A stretch of 64,000 nucleotides of DNA from Rhodothermia bacterium (GCA_030427885.1 JAUICM010000001.1:62001-126000); one strand, 5' to 3'; shown: positions 26,358 through 36,107, numbered from the stretch's first letter. Notes: generated by a model not told the origin, from the letters alone. Translations and numbers: made by a program.

Positions 26358-27764
26358 ATGAATAATATTATTCAGCGGTTAGATGCCCGCCTAAAAAACA
26401 TTGATGAATATGAACGGCGCCCGGTTCCGGATGATAAACGTAAGGGATGGAAAGGGTTTCTGGGTATGTATGCCGGGGAACATACTGCGGGTACTGAGTT
26501 TGTAATAGGGCCATTATTTGTGGCTCATGGTGTTGCCACCGGAGAATTAATTTGGGGACTCATACTGGGAAATGTCCTGGCAGTGTTGAGCTGGGCTTTT
26601 TTATGTGCGCCTGTAGCGGTTAAAACCAAGTTGACCCTTTACTGGCAGATGAAGAAAATTTGCGGTTCCAAACTGGCCTCGGTTTATAATGTGGTTAATG
26701 CATTAATGTTTTGCTTTCTTGCAGGAGCAATGATCGCTGTGGCAGCTACAGCTATTGGTTTGCCTTTTGGAATCCCGATGCCAGAATTGGGGGATTGGAT
26801 GCCTACCAGTATCGGATGGGTAATAACGGTGTTTTTTGTAGGACTGGTTATTACGCTTGTTGCCATTATGGGATATGATTATGTGGCGTGGTTTGCTAAT
26901 GTGGCTTTCCCATGGATGATTTTAGTATTCATCGCTGCAGCTTTTGCTGCACTCCCAAAACTTGGTGTTACTTCTATTTCTGATTTTTGGACGGTTGCAC
27001 AGGATAAAATATGGACTGGTATTCCGGCGGAAGGGCAAAGTAAATTTACCTTTTGGCATGTGATGTTTTTTGCATGGTTTGCAAACATGGCAATGCATAT
27101 TGGGATGGCCGATATGTCTATCCTACGTTTTGCCAAGAAATGGCAGCATGGATTTGCGTCCGGTTCCGGAATGTTTTTTGGTCACTTCATTGCGTGGATG
27201 GCATCGGGAATTCTTACAGCAGCAGCAGCAGGAGCTATTGCACCAGGTATTATCGCCTACAATAGTGCTGGTATAGCGGGTGCAATTTGTGTGGTTATTG
27301 CTGGTTGGACCACTGCTAATCCAACTATCTACCGCGCTGGTCTGGCGTTTCAGTCGGTTACACCAAACTGGAAGCGCTGGAAGGTCACTTTGTTTACAGG
27401 CCTCGTTACATCTATTGCAGCCTGTTTCCCGGCTCTGGTAATGCAATTGCTTGATTTCGTAGCTCTTTATGGATTGGTCCTGATGCCTATGGGTGCCGTT
27501 ATCTTTTTGGATGTCATGGTTTTCAAGAAATTGAACCTTATCAGTAATCTTGCAGAAAATACCGGCATAGACTTTAACTGGATGGCTGGATTGACCTGGG
27601 TAATTACTTTACTTCTTTGTCTCTCAATCAATCTGTATATGGGTGTTGAAATATTTTTCCTTGGACTTCCGGGCTGGTTTATAGCCTCACTCTTATACAT
27701 CGGGTTCAGCATATTATATCAGAGAAAAATTATGGATCCGAAATCGGTTAAAGTCCCAGCATGA
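26358..27764 (+). CDS. NCS1-family permease, candidate L-rhamnose transporter
   Basis: The protein has 468 residues with about twelve hydrophobic segments and the N-terminal pattern of the cytosine/purine/allantoin permease family (NCS1): a soluble start (ERRPVPDDKRKGW) and TM1 with EHTAGTEFVIGPLFVAHG. Later comes the helix-break region FAWFANMAMHIGMADMSILRF. NCS1 carriers are cation symporters with the LeuT fold, best known for nucleobases and vitamins. Here the gene lies between rhaM and rhaEW in a cluster that has no other sugar transporter, so L-rhamnose (or a rhamnose-containing product) is the obvious candidate substrate. Family call is firm, substrate is inference from context only. 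Confidence 0.85.
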   Translation: MNNIIQRLDARLKNIDEYERRPVPDDKRKGWKGFLGMYAGEHTAGTEFVIGPLFVAHGVATGELIWGLILGNVLAVLSWAFLCAPVAVKTKLTLYWQMKKICGSKLASVYNVVNALMFCFLAGAMIAVAATAIGLPFGIPMPELGDWMPTSIGWVITVFFVGLVITLVAIMGYDYVAWFANVAFPWMILVFIAAAFAALPKLGVTSISDFWTVAQDKIWTGIPAEGQSKFTFWHVMFFAWFANMAMHIGMADMSILRFAKKWQHGFASGSGMFFGHFIAWMASGILTAAAAGAIAPGIIAYNSAGIAGAICVVIAGWTTANPTIYRAGLAFQSVTPNWKRWKVTLFTGLVTSIAACFPALVMQLLDFVALYGLVLMPMGAVIFLDVMVFKKLNLISNLAENTGIDFNWMAGLTWVITLLLCLSINLYMGVEIFFLGLPGWFIASLLYIGFSILYQRKIMDPKSVKVPA

Positions 27765-27851
27765 AATACTATTAAGGATCATAGATAGAACCAAACAACA
27801 AGCTGAGTATTAGCAACACAAAAATTTTTAAGTAACGACAAAGACAAGAAG

Positions 27852-30050
27852 ATGGAAACAAGTATAATTGATAGTTATTTCAGACAAGTTGAAAGTAAAT
27901 GGGATGAGAGTAAAGTTAAGGGGCAAGATGCGTTGGCACGTCTGGTGTATCGTTCGAACCTCTTAGGAAGTGATGCTTATGTTAATAATACAGGTGGGGG
28001 AAATACATCTAGCAAGGTAATGGAGAAGGATCCCATTAACGGAGAAGAAGCTGAAGTGCTATGGGTGAAAGGTTCTGGAGGAGATCTGCGTACAGCAAAA
28101 AAGCCAAATTTTGCATCATTGTACCAACAAAAATTGTTGAAACTCCAAGATATATATAAAAACATGGACAATACCGGGCTGAAGACACCAGCTGAAGACT
28201 CCATGGTGCATATGTATCCCCATTGTACATACAATTTAAATCCTCGGTCTCCATCTATTGATACCCCATTGCATAGCTTTATTCCTTACAAGTTTGTAGA
28301 CCACACACATCCCGTGCCAGTGATTGCTATTGCAACAGCAGACAACGGTCCCGAACTGATGGAAAAGATATACGGTGATGAAGTTGCGTGGGTAGAGTGG
28401 ATGCGCCCCGGTTTTGAACTTGGATTGAAGCTGCAGGAAACGATCAAAGAAAATCCGAACATCCGGGGTATTATTTTAGGTGGACATGGACTTATAAACT
28501 GGGCCAATGACGATAAAGAATGTTATGAATTAAGCCTGGAGCTAATTAATAAAGCAGCAGCTTATCTGGAAGAGCACGAACTAGGAGAAAAAACTTTTGG
28601 TGGGGCTAAATTTGAATCACTGGAGGAAGACAAGCGACGCGAAGTTTTTGCGAAGATACTACCATTTCTACGCGGACAGGTAAGTCAGCAAAACCAGTTT
28701 ATAGGAACCATTCAGGATGACGAGACTACTTTAGAGTTCGTTAATTCCAAAGATGCTCCACGTCTGGCTGAATTGGGCACTTCTTGTCCTGATCACTTCC
28801 TTCGTACCAAAATTAAGCCCTTGTATGTAAACTGGGATCCACAATCTGGGTCCGTAGATGAGTTAAAAGAGAAAATTACACAAGGCCTCATTGAATATCG
28901 TGATGACTATGCTGATTATTACAACAATCACAAAGACCAAGCCTCACCAGCAATGCGAGATCCTAACCCTACGGTGATCTTAATTCCTGGTTTAGGAATG
29001 GTAGCCTGGGGAAAGAACAAAAGTGAGTCACGTGTGACAGCTGAATTTTATACTGCAGCAATCGGAGTAATGCGTGGTGCGGAATCGGTTGCTAATTATA
29101 CTGCATTGCCAAAACAGGAAGCCTATGATATAGAGTATTGGGCACTTGAAGAGGCAAAACTCCAACGAATGCCAAAAGAAAGTGAACTTTCACGGCAGAT
29201 CATTGCTGTGGTTGGTGCCGGAAGCGGTATTGGTAAAGCCCTGGTTACCCGCCTGATCGAAGAAGGTGGAACGGTAGCGGCATTGGATCTTAATGAAGAA
29301 GCTGCTGAATCTACAGCCAAAGAAGTGTTAAGTGAAATTGGAATGGGTATCGGAGTGGCTGGTTCTGATATCAGTGGCTCAGGTGATATTATTGGTGTAG
29401 GCTGTGATATTACTGATCGCTCTTCTGTTAAAAAAGCCCTTCATAAAGTTATACTAGCGTATGGAGGTGTGGATCATGTGGCTGTTACTGCGGGTCTGTA
29501 TCCCACCCCTGATCAACACGGAAATGTGGGTGATTCGGCCTGGGATAAAAGTTTTGCTGTCAATGTGAAGGGAAATTACATTGTAGCGGATGAAGCAGCA
29601 GAAATCTGGAATGCACAAAAACTGAAAGGCAGTATGGTGATAACCACGAGTGCTAACGCAGTGGTACCGAAGTCCGGCAGTTTGGCTTATGATACCAGTA
29701 AGTCTGCGGCAAATCACCTGATACGGGAGTTGGCAATTTCATTATCGCCAAGAGTACGGGTGAACGGTGTTGCACCTGCTACAGTGGTAGAGGGAAGTAG
29801 CATGTTCCCACGGGACCGTGTGATTGCTTCTCTAACCAAATATGGTATCGAGTTTAGCAAAGATGAAAGTACAGAATCACTTCGCGACAAGTTAGCTGGC
29901 TTCTATGCAGGCCGAACACTAACAAAGCGTAATATAACTCTTGAACAACAATGCGAGGCCATTTACAGCCTGATAAGCTCCAAGTTCAGCAATACCACCG
30001 GGCATGTTATTCCGGTTGATGGCGGACTCAAGGATGCATTCCTGCGATAA
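27852..30050 (+). CDS. rhaEW: Bifunctional rhamnulose-1-phosphate aldolase / L-lactaldehyde dehydrogenase
   Basis: The protein has 732 residues in two domains. Residues about 1-430 are a class II (zinc) aldolase/adducin domain: NNTGGGNTSSKV, FVDHTHPVPVIAIA and GGHGLINW supply phosphate- and metal-binding residues. Residues about 445-732 are a short-chain dehydrogenase: VVGAGSGIGKALV (NAD-binding), YDTSKSAANHL (YxxxK catalytic pair) and HVIPVDGGLKDAFLR at the end. The fusion cleaves L-rhamnulose-1-phosphate to DHAP and L-lactaldehyde, then oxidises the aldehyde to L-lactate with NAD. This explains why lactate-oxidation genes are in the same cluster. Length and order match known fusion enzymes. 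Confidence 0.93.
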   Translation: METSIIDSYFRQVESKWDESKVKGQDALARLVYRSNLLGSDAYVNNTGGGNTSSKVMEKDPINGEEAEVLWVKGSGGDLRTAKKPNFASLYQQKLLKLQDIYKNMDNTGLKTPAEDSMVHMYPHCTYNLNPRSPSIDTPLHSFIPYKFVDHTHPVPVIAIATADNGPELMEKIYGDEVAWVEWMRPGFELGLKLQETIKENPNIRGIILGGHGLINWANDDKECYELSLELINKAAAYLEEHELGEKTFGGAKFESLEEDKRREVFAKILPFLRGQVSQQNQFIGTIQDDETTLEFVNSKDAPRLAELGTSCPDHFLRTKIKPLYVNWDPQSGSVDELKEKITQGLIEYRDDYADYYNNHKDQASPAMRDPNPTVILIPGLGMVAWGKNKSESRVTAEFYTAAIGVMRGAESVANYTALPKQEAYDIEYWALEEAKLQRMPKESELSRQIIAVVGAGSGIGKALVTRLIEEGGTVAALDLNEEAAESTAKEVLSEIGMGIGVAGSDISGSGDIIGVGCDITDRSSVKKALHKVILAYGGVDHVAVTAGLYPTPDQHGNVGDSAWDKSFAVNVKGNYIVADEAAEIWNAQKLKGSMVITTSANAVVPKSGSLAYDTSKSAANHLIRELAISLSPRVRVNGVAPATVVEGSSMFPRDRVIASLTKYGIEFSKDESTESLRDKLAGFYAGRTLTKRNITLEQQCEAIYSLISSKFSNTTGHVIPVDGGLKDAFLR

Positions 30051-30073
30051 AATTAAACAACAATCACCCGGTT

Positions 30074-30247
30074 ATGCGAATACTGCTTATTGCCATATCA
30101 ATTATTGGATTGATACTTACTGTCGTTCCATCCATACTGGTATTCACCCAAAATATTACATTGGAAACCCATAAACAGTTAATGCTAGCCGGGATGGTCC
30201 TTTGGTTTGGAACGGCCGTGTTCTGGATAAAAGAGAAGAATGAGTAA
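30074..30247 (+). CDS. Small two-helix membrane protein (57 aa)
   Basis: The frame starts at ATG 30074, 23 bp after the aldolase gene, and encodes MRILLIAISIIGLILTVVP, a short loop SILVFTQNITLETHKQ, then a second helix LMLAGMVLWFGTAVFW and a charged tail KEKNE. Two transmembrane segments with a LETHK loop fit small Bacteroidota-lineage membrane proteins I have seen near sugar genes; no function is known to me. Position and codon pattern support a real gene. It may assist the permease. The 222-bp gap after it holds nothing recognisable. Confidence 0.65.
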   Translation: MRILLIAISIIGLILTVVPSILVFTQNITLETHKQLMLAGMVLWFGTAVFWIKEKNE

Positions 30248-30469
30248 GTAGAATGCGTACTGTCCTGTTAGCCTCAGGGCTGTCAGGCCGAAATTGTGTT
30301 ATATAAAAGACTAATGCTTTGATAACCGTATTCAATTGATTGGATTGAGGCAAAGCTTCTTTTACTTTATCGCATATACAGCATCGGTATTAAGGCTTAA
30401 GCTTACTGGGTTGCTTCGATTTTAATTGAATTATAATACTGCAGAACATAAAAAGATTTAGTACACCTT

Positions 30470-31753
30470 ATGAATATTACTTCTTCTCATATTGAAGAGC
30501 ACAACAAGAAAGCAGTTGAGGATCACAATGATGCATTTGACGCTTTAACTCATCAGCTTCATAAACAGAATATCGACATTGACAGTTTGATCGGGCAGGC
30601 GGGGGCTTTCCAGGTAGCTATTCCCAGCTGGGCATTAGGGGCTGGTGGAACCAGGTTCGGAAGATTTGCTATGGGAGGTGAGCCCAGAAGTCTGGAGGAG
30701 AAAATTAAGGATGTGGGTTTACTTCATGCTCTTAACCATTCCAGCGGTGCTATTTCATTACATATTCCATGGGACATCCCAAAAGATTCCGGGGCAGTGA
30801 AAGAACTCGCAGATAAATATAATCTTGTATTTGATGCGGTAAACTCCAACACTTTTCAGGACCAGAAGGGGCAGAAACATTCGTATAAATTTGGCTCTTT
30901 ATCTCATACCAAGCAAGAGGTTCGCGAGCAGGCCATAGAGCATAATATTGAAGTGATCAGATATGGAAAGGAACTTGGTTCCAAGGCTCTCACGGTTTGG
31001 CTGGCCGATGGATCCAGCTTTCCTGGACAACAGAATTTTAGTAAGGCTCTACAAAATACAAGAGAATCACTTGGAAGTATTTACAAAGCCCTGCCACAAG
31101 ACTGGCAGATGCTCATAGAATACAAGCCCTACGAACCTAACTTTTATTCGATGGTGATCCCAGACTGGGGGACCTCATTCTTACTGGCAAATAAATTAGG
31201 TGAACGGGCTAAAACGCTGGTGGATCTCGGACATCATCTGCCTAACACTAATATTGAGCAGATTGTCGCAATTCTGCTGATGGAAGGTAAGTTGGGGGGA
31301 TTTCACTTTAACGATTCTAAATATGGGGATGATGACCTGACGACAGGTTCCCTGAAACCCTATCAGTTATTTTTGATATTCAATGAGCTGATTGGAGGGA
31401 CTAGCAATCCTGAACAGCTTCGCAACCATATAGCCTGGATGATCGATGCAAGCCACAACGTAAAAGACCCACTGGAGGATTTGCTACAATCGGTAGAGGC
31501 TATTTTACAGGCTTACGTGAAGGCACTTCTTATTGACCGGGATAAATTGCAGGCTGTCAGGGAAGATAATGATCCCGCAGGAGCACAGGAGATTTTACAG
31601 TCTGCGTTTCAAACGGACGTTCGTCCATTACTTACGGAAGCCCGAATACGCCATCAAGCGGCAGCTAACCCTGTTCAGTTATACCGGGAGTTGAATGTTC
31701 GTAAACAGTTGATCAACGAACGGGGAACTGAAAGCATGGCTACAGGTCTTTAA
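30470..31753 (+). CDS. rhaI: L-rhamnose isomerase (RhaI type)
   Basis: The protein has 427 residues, the length of the RhaI (Pseudomonas/Bacillus-type) branch rather than of E. coli RhaA. TIM-barrel metal-site residues are visible: MLIEYKPYEP (Glu) near residue 220, TLVDLGHHLP (Asp/His) near 260, and FHFNDSKYGDDDL (His, Asn-Asp, Lys) near 285. It converts L-rhamnose to L-rhamnulose in the cytoplasm using Mn or Co. The kinase gene follows after 31 bp. Confidence 0.95.
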   Translation: MNITSSHIEEHNKKAVEDHNDAFDALTHQLHKQNIDIDSLIGQAGAFQVAIPSWALGAGGTRFGRFAMGGEPRSLEEKIKDVGLLHALNHSSGAISLHIPWDIPKDSGAVKELADKYNLVFDAVNSNTFQDQKGQKHSYKFGSLSHTKQEVREQAIEHNIEVIRYGKELGSKALTVWLADGSSFPGQQNFSKALQNTRESLGSIYKALPQDWQMLIEYKPYEPNFYSMVIPDWGTSFLLANKLGERAKTLVDLGHHLPNTNIEQIVAILLMEGKLGGFHFNDSKYGDDDLTTGSLKPYQLFLIFNELIGGTSNPEQLRNHIAWMIDASHNVKDPLEDLLQSVEAILQAYVKALLIDRDKLQAVREDNDPAGAQEILQSAFQTDVRPLLTEARIRHQAAANPVQLYRELNVRKQLINERGTESMATGL

Positions 31754-31784
31754 TAGTTACACCAGAAGAGGAAAATCATTAACT

Positions 31785-33233
31785 ATGAACAAAGCCCTAC
31801 CTGTAACAGCAGTTTTCGATATTGGAAAAACCAATAAGAAGATTTATCTGTTTGACAAGCAATACGGGGTTGTTCAAAAAAATCAGGTAAGTTTAAATCA
31901 GTCTGCTGATGATGATGGAGATCTTTGTGAAGATCTGTCGGCTCTGGAGCAATGGATCAGTGATAATATCCGTAAAATACGCGAAGATAAATCGGTTAAA
32001 GTAGAGGCATTAAATTTTTCTACTTATGGTGCCAGTCTTGTTCATTTGGATGAAACGGGAAAGCCGGTAACGCCGATGTACAATTATTTAAAGCCCTATC
32101 CTGAAGAGCTTTCCAATCAATTTTATAGAAGTTATAAGGGCAGAGAGGGCCTTTCACTGGAAACAGCCTCACCACCTATGGGCATGCTTAATTCGGGCCT
32201 GCAATTATACTGGCTTAAATATGGGAAACCTGAGTCATTCAGGAAAATTCGTAAAAGCCTTCATTTTCCACAGTATCTGAGTTATCTCATGACAGGCCAA
32301 TATCTATCAGAGTTAACAAGTATTGGTTGCCATACGGCTATGTGGAATTTTAAGCAGGATGATTATCACGTATGGATGAAACAGGAAGATTTACTCGAAC
32401 TCCTACCTGCTATAAAGCCACTTACGACTACTATACCAGTTAAATGGGATGAGCAAACTGTAAAAACAGGAGTAGGTGTTCATGACAGTTCAGCTGCACT
32501 GGCACCTTATTTATATGCTCTGGATGAACCTTTTATGTTGGTTTCAACCGGCACTTGGAGTATTACTTTTAATCCCTTTAATAAACAACCGCTTACTTTT
32601 GATGAGTTACAGCGTGATTGCCTGTGCTACATGGATGTAAATGGTAACCAGGTAAAAGCATCCCGTTTTTTTCTGGGGAATGAATATAGAGTTCAGAAAG
32701 AGAAGTTAATGCAGCATTTTGGAGTTCAGGAGGGCGCAGACCATGTTGAGCTGGATTCAGATCTGTTAAAGGAAATTATCCGTAAAAATGATTCCGTGAA
32801 GAAACTCAAACTGGAGACGGCCTATAATTCAGGACCCTTTCCACAGAATAAACCCGGTGTTTGGGATATCACACAATTTAACTCGTATCATGAAGCCTGT
32901 CACCAACTAATGCTCGATCTGGTGGCAATACAGGCCTGTTCCATCAAGTTAGCTGGTGGTGATGTCCCTGTACAAAAACTGGTGATTACAGGTGGATTCA
33001 GTCAGAATGAGTTTTTTATTCAATTGTTGTCCTGCTTTTTCCCTGAGAAAGAGATATATACCTCAAGCTTACCGAACGCCTCAGCTTTAGGTGCTGCTTT
33101 AATAGCAAATAATGACAGCCGGCTTCATAAAGACAAAGAGGCCGCAAATCATTTGCTGTCCCTTAAGAAGCACAAGTCCTATGATGTGAAGGAAGTAGCC
33201 AACTATCGTTGGAAAGAAACGGTGCTGGGGTAA
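31785..33233 (+). CDS. rhaB: Rhamnulokinase-like FGGY kinase
   Basis: The protein has 482 residues in the two-lobed FGGY fold: an N-terminal nucleotide motif (AVFDIGKTNKKIYLFD), a central VSTGTWSITFNPF segment, and a C-terminal VITGGFSQNEFFIQLL adenosine-binding motif. Between rhaI and lutA the expected activity is phosphorylation of L-rhamnulose at O-1 with ATP. Sequence alone would also allow another ketose kinase (for example L-fuculose); the operon decides for rhamnulose. Confidence 0.9.
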   Translation: MNKALPVTAVFDIGKTNKKIYLFDKQYGVVQKNQVSLNQSADDDGDLCEDLSALEQWISDNIRKIREDKSVKVEALNFSTYGASLVHLDETGKPVTPMYNYLKPYPEELSNQFYRSYKGREGLSLETASPPMGMLNSGLQLYWLKYGKPESFRKIRKSLHFPQYLSYLMTGQYLSELTSIGCHTAMWNFKQDDYHVWMKQEDLLELLPAIKPLTTTIPVKWDEQTVKTGVGVHDSSAALAPYLYALDEPFMLVSTGTWSITFNPFNKQPLTFDELQRDCLCYMDVNGNQVKASRFFLGNEYRVQKEKLMQHFGVQEGADHVELDSDLLKEIIRKNDSVKKLKLETAYNSGPFPQNKPGVWDITQFNSYHEACHQLMLDLVAIQACSIKLAGGDVPVQKLVITGGFSQNEFFIQLLSCFFPEKEIYTSSLPNASALGAALIANNDSRLHKDKEAANHLLSLKKHKSYDVKEVANYRWKETVLG

Positions 33234-33293
33234 CAGATCGGTTTAATGATACATTTTTTTAGCTGGGAAGTATAATTAATAAACATTGCTGGC

Positions 33294-34031
33294 ATGCGGA
33301 TTTCACTTTTTATCACTTGTTTTAATGACACACTGTTCCCGGAAACAGGGAAGGCAATGGTTCGTTTGCTGGAGCGATTAGGGCATACAGTTGATTTCCC
33401 TTTTGAGCAAACATGTTGCGGACAGATGCATTATAACACAGGTTATCAGGAAGAAGCCATTCCATTGCTTCGTAAGTTTATTGATGTCTTCGGAGAAGCT
33501 GATTGTGTGGTGGCACCTTCCGCTTCATGCGTTGCAATGATCCATGAATTCTACCCTAAGGTAGCTGAACGCGCGGGTGATGAAAAGCTGGCTAAAGAGG
33601 TAGAAAAAATCATTCCAAAAGTATTTGAACTGTCTCAGTTTCTGGTAGATGAGCTGGGAATCGAGGATGTGGGCGCATATTATCCGCATAGGGTAACATA
33701 TCATCCAACCTGTCATTCATTGAGGATGCTCCATGTGGGTGAAGCACCTCTCAAATTATTGAGAAAGGTTAAAGGACTGGAGCTGCTGGAACTGCCAGGT
33801 GCATTGGAATGCTGTGGATTTGGCGGAACCTTTGCTGTTAAAAATGCAGATACCTCAATGGCCATGCTTACCGACAAAATAAATCACATCGAAGGGACGG
33901 GGGCTAAAGTGTGCACATCAATTGATAACTCCTGTTTGATGCACATCGGGGGTGGTTTGTCACGCAAGGGCAGTAGAACCGGTGTAGTTCATCTCGCTGA
34001 AATTTTAGCTTCAACAGAGGGTGAGGTATGA
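33294..34031 (+). CDS. lutA: L-lactate oxidation complex subunit LutA (LldE)
   Basis: The protein has 245 residues with two CCG (cysteine-rich) motifs, TCCGQMHYNTG near residue 41 and ECCGFGGTFAV near 177, plus HPTCHS. These bind iron-sulfur or a related redox centre. LutABC oxidises L-lactate to pyruvate. The stop overlaps the lutB start by four bases (ATGA), so the two are co-translated. Its place after the rhamnose genes matches the L-lactate produced by RhaEW. Confidence 0.95.
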   Translation: MRISLFITCFNDTLFPETGKAMVRLLERLGHTVDFPFEQTCCGQMHYNTGYQEEAIPLLRKFIDVFGEADCVVAPSASCVAMIHEFYPKVAERAGDEKLAKEVEKIIPKVFELSQFLVDELGIEDVGAYYPHRVTYHPTCHSLRMLHVGEAPLKLLRKVKGLELLELPGALECCGFGGTFAVKNADTSMAMLTDKINHIEGTGAKVCTSIDNSCLMHIGGGLSRKGSRTGVVHLAEILASTEGEV

Positions 34032-35455
34032 GTATTCAAACGCCCACTTTTCAGGAAACGGCGGAGACTTATCTATCCAATAAGCAGCTTAGAAAAAATC
34101 TGGGCCATGCCACACAAACTATTCGGGGAAAGCGTAGTACTATTGTAGCTGAGATGCCCGATTGGGAGCAACTTAGGGAAGCAGGAAACAAGCTTAAAAA
34201 ACGAGTCTTACGTCATCTGGATTCTTATCTGTTAGAACTGGAAGTATCCGTGAAGAAGGCAGGTGGTCAAGTTCATTGGGCCCGGGATGCAGAGGAAGCC
34301 AATGACATTATTACCCGCCTGGTGAAAGAGAAACAAGTGAAGGAGGTAGTGAAGGTGAAATCCATCACTACAGATGAGATCAAACTAAATGAAGCTCTGA
34401 AAAAGGAAGGGATTCAGGCACTTGAAACTGATCTGGCAGAACTTATTGTACAACTGGCTGAAGATGAACCATCGCATATTTTGGTGCCAGCCATTCACAA
34501 AAACAGAAGGGAGATTCGGGATCTGTTTCGTGAGAAATTGGATAACAATGAATTAAGTGATCGTCCCGAAGACCTTGCGGAAGCGGCCCGATTGTATCTT
34601 CGGAAGAAATTTCTGAGTGCAAAAGTAGGTATTAGTGGTGCAAACTTTGGAGTCGCTGAAACCGGCACCATCGCCGTGGTGGAATCGGAAGGTAATGGCA
34701 GGATGTGTACTACATTACCTGAAACGCTTATAACCGTGATGGGTATTGAAAAGATAATCCCAACCTGGCAGGATTTTGAAGTGTTTATGCAGTTGCTGCC
34801 ACGTTCTTCGACAGCCGAGCGCATGAATCCATATAACTCATTTTGGACAGGGGTGACAGCGGGAGACGGGCCTCAGGAATTTCATCTGGTGTTGCTGGAT
34901 AATGGCCGAACTAAGGTTTTAGCAGATGAAACTGGTCGGCAGACTCTGAATTGCATCCGTTGCAGTGCATGCCTGAACGTGTGTCCGGTGTACGAACGTA
35001 CAGGAGGTCATGCCTATCACTCTGTATATCCAGGACCTATTGGAGCTATTTTAACTCCTCAGCTTAAAGGAATTCAGGATGAAGGAGCAGCTTCATTGCC
35101 CTATGCATCAAGTCTTTGTGGAGCCTGTTATGAGGTGTGTCCAGTGAAAATCGATATTCCCAAAGTACTGGTGCACCTGAGGGGTAAAGTGGTAGATGAA
35201 AAGAAGCGGAAAGGGACATTAAAATCTAAACTGGATCCTGAGCATGTTGGTATGAAACTAATGGCAAAGGCATTTAAGAATTCCAGACGATATGAGCTTG
35301 CTCAAAAACTGGCACAAAAAGGGCAGGGAATATTTGTTAAGGATGGGAAAATATCGAGTTTACCAGGTTATTTATCTGGCTGGAGCGCAATGCGGGATTT
35401 GAATCCAGTGCCTAAGCAGAGTTTCCGGGATTGGTGGAGAAACCGTGATGATTAA
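34028..35455 (+). CDS. lutB: L-lactate oxidation complex subunit LutB (LldF), iron-sulfur protein
   Basis: The protein has 475 residues. The N-terminal part is an LUD domain (EVVKVKSITTDEIKLNEAL, GISGANFGVAETGTIAVVE). The C-terminal part has two 4Fe-4S motifs, CIRCSACLNVCPVY near residue 312 and CGACYEVCPVKIDIP near 363. It is the electron-transfer subunit of LutABC. It overlaps lutA by 4 bp and lutC by 8-11 bp. Confidence 0.96.
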   Translation: MSIQTPTFQETAETYLSNKQLRKNLGHATQTIRGKRSTIVAEMPDWEQLREAGNKLKKRVLRHLDSYLLELEVSVKKAGGQVHWARDAEEANDIITRLVKEKQVKEVVKVKSITTDEIKLNEALKKEGIQALETDLAELIVQLAEDEPSHILVPAIHKNRREIRDLFREKLDNNELSDRPEDLAEAARLYLRKKFLSAKVGISGANFGVAETGTIAVVESEGNGRMCTTLPETLITVMGIEKIIPTWQDFEVFMQLLPRSSTAERMNPYNSFWTGVTAGDGPQEFHLVLLDNGRTKVLADETGRQTLNCIRCSACLNVCPVYERTGGHAYHSVYPGPIGAILTPQLKGIQDEGAASLPYASSLCGACYEVCPVKIDIPKVLVHLRGKVVDEKKRKGTLKSKLDPEHVGMKLMAKAFKNSRRYELAQKLAQKGQGIFVKDGKISSLPGYLSGWSAMRDLNPVPKQSFRDWWRNRDD

Positions 35456-36107
35456 AGCTAAGAATGAAATACTAAGTCGTATTCAAAAAGCCCTGGGAGA
35501 AGTCCATAAGGAAGAGAAACCGCAAGATATTGTTGTAAATCGGGACTACATCAAAAAAGGGAATCTTAGTGAAGAAAATAGAGTAGCACTCTTTGTAGAG
35601 AGAACGAGTGAGTATCAGGCTACTGTCAAAAGGATCAACAGAGAAGACCTGAAGCAAGAAATTGGTAAGGTCTGCCAAAGGCAAAAGGCGACAAAAATGG
35701 CTATCCCGAACGGGTTCAATACCGAATGGTTGCCTGATTCATTGGATCTTCATTTAGATAAATCAGACAAACTTCTGTCACACCACGAGCTGGATCAGCT
35801 GGACGGTGTGATAACTACATGCGCATTAGCAATAGCTCAAACCGGAACCATTATCCTGGATGCCGGGGAAGGACAGGGCCGCAGAGTACTTACCTTACTA
35901 CCAGATCTGCATATTTGTATCGTCCGGGAAGATCAGATCGTGGAATTGGTACCAGAAGCATTTGCTCACTTTGATGAAGTGGTAAAACAAGAAGGGAGAC
36001 CTATCACATTCATTTCAGGACCTTCCGCAACGTCTGATATTGAGTTGAGCAGAGTGGAAGGGGTGCATGGCCCCCGTAGGCTGGAAGTGTTGGTGTTAAA
36101 ACAATAG
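35445..36107 (+). CDS. lutC: L-lactate oxidation complex subunit LutC (LldG)
   Basis: The protein has 220 residues and is a stand-alone LUD domain: GVITTCALAIAQTGTIILDAG near residue 125 and FISGPSATSDIELSRVEGVHGPR near the end. Start may be GTG 35445 or ATG 35448; both overlap the lutB stop. It is the last gene of the rhamnose/lactate block. Confidence 0.94.
   Translation: MMIKAKNEILSRIQKALGEVHKEEKPQDIVVNRDYIKKGNLSEENRVALFVERTSEYQATVKRINREDLKQEIGKVCQRQKATKMAIPNGFNTEWLPDSLDLHLDKSDKLLSHHELDQLDGVITTCALAIAQTGTIILDAGEGQGRRVLTLLPDLHICIVREDQIVELVPEAFAHFDEVVKQEGRPITFISGPSATSDIELSRVEGVHGPRRLEVLVLKQ

Noticed and set aside
27123-27446. Cys-rich minus-strand frame inside the permease gene
   Set aside because: Antisense to an evident membrane protein; Cys and Asn richness is a by-product of the opposite strand.
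30248-30469. GC-richer hairpin-like segment (GCCTCAGGGCTGTCAGGCC) as terminator or riboswitch
   Set aside because: Only four clean pairs and no T run; no known riboswitch pattern.
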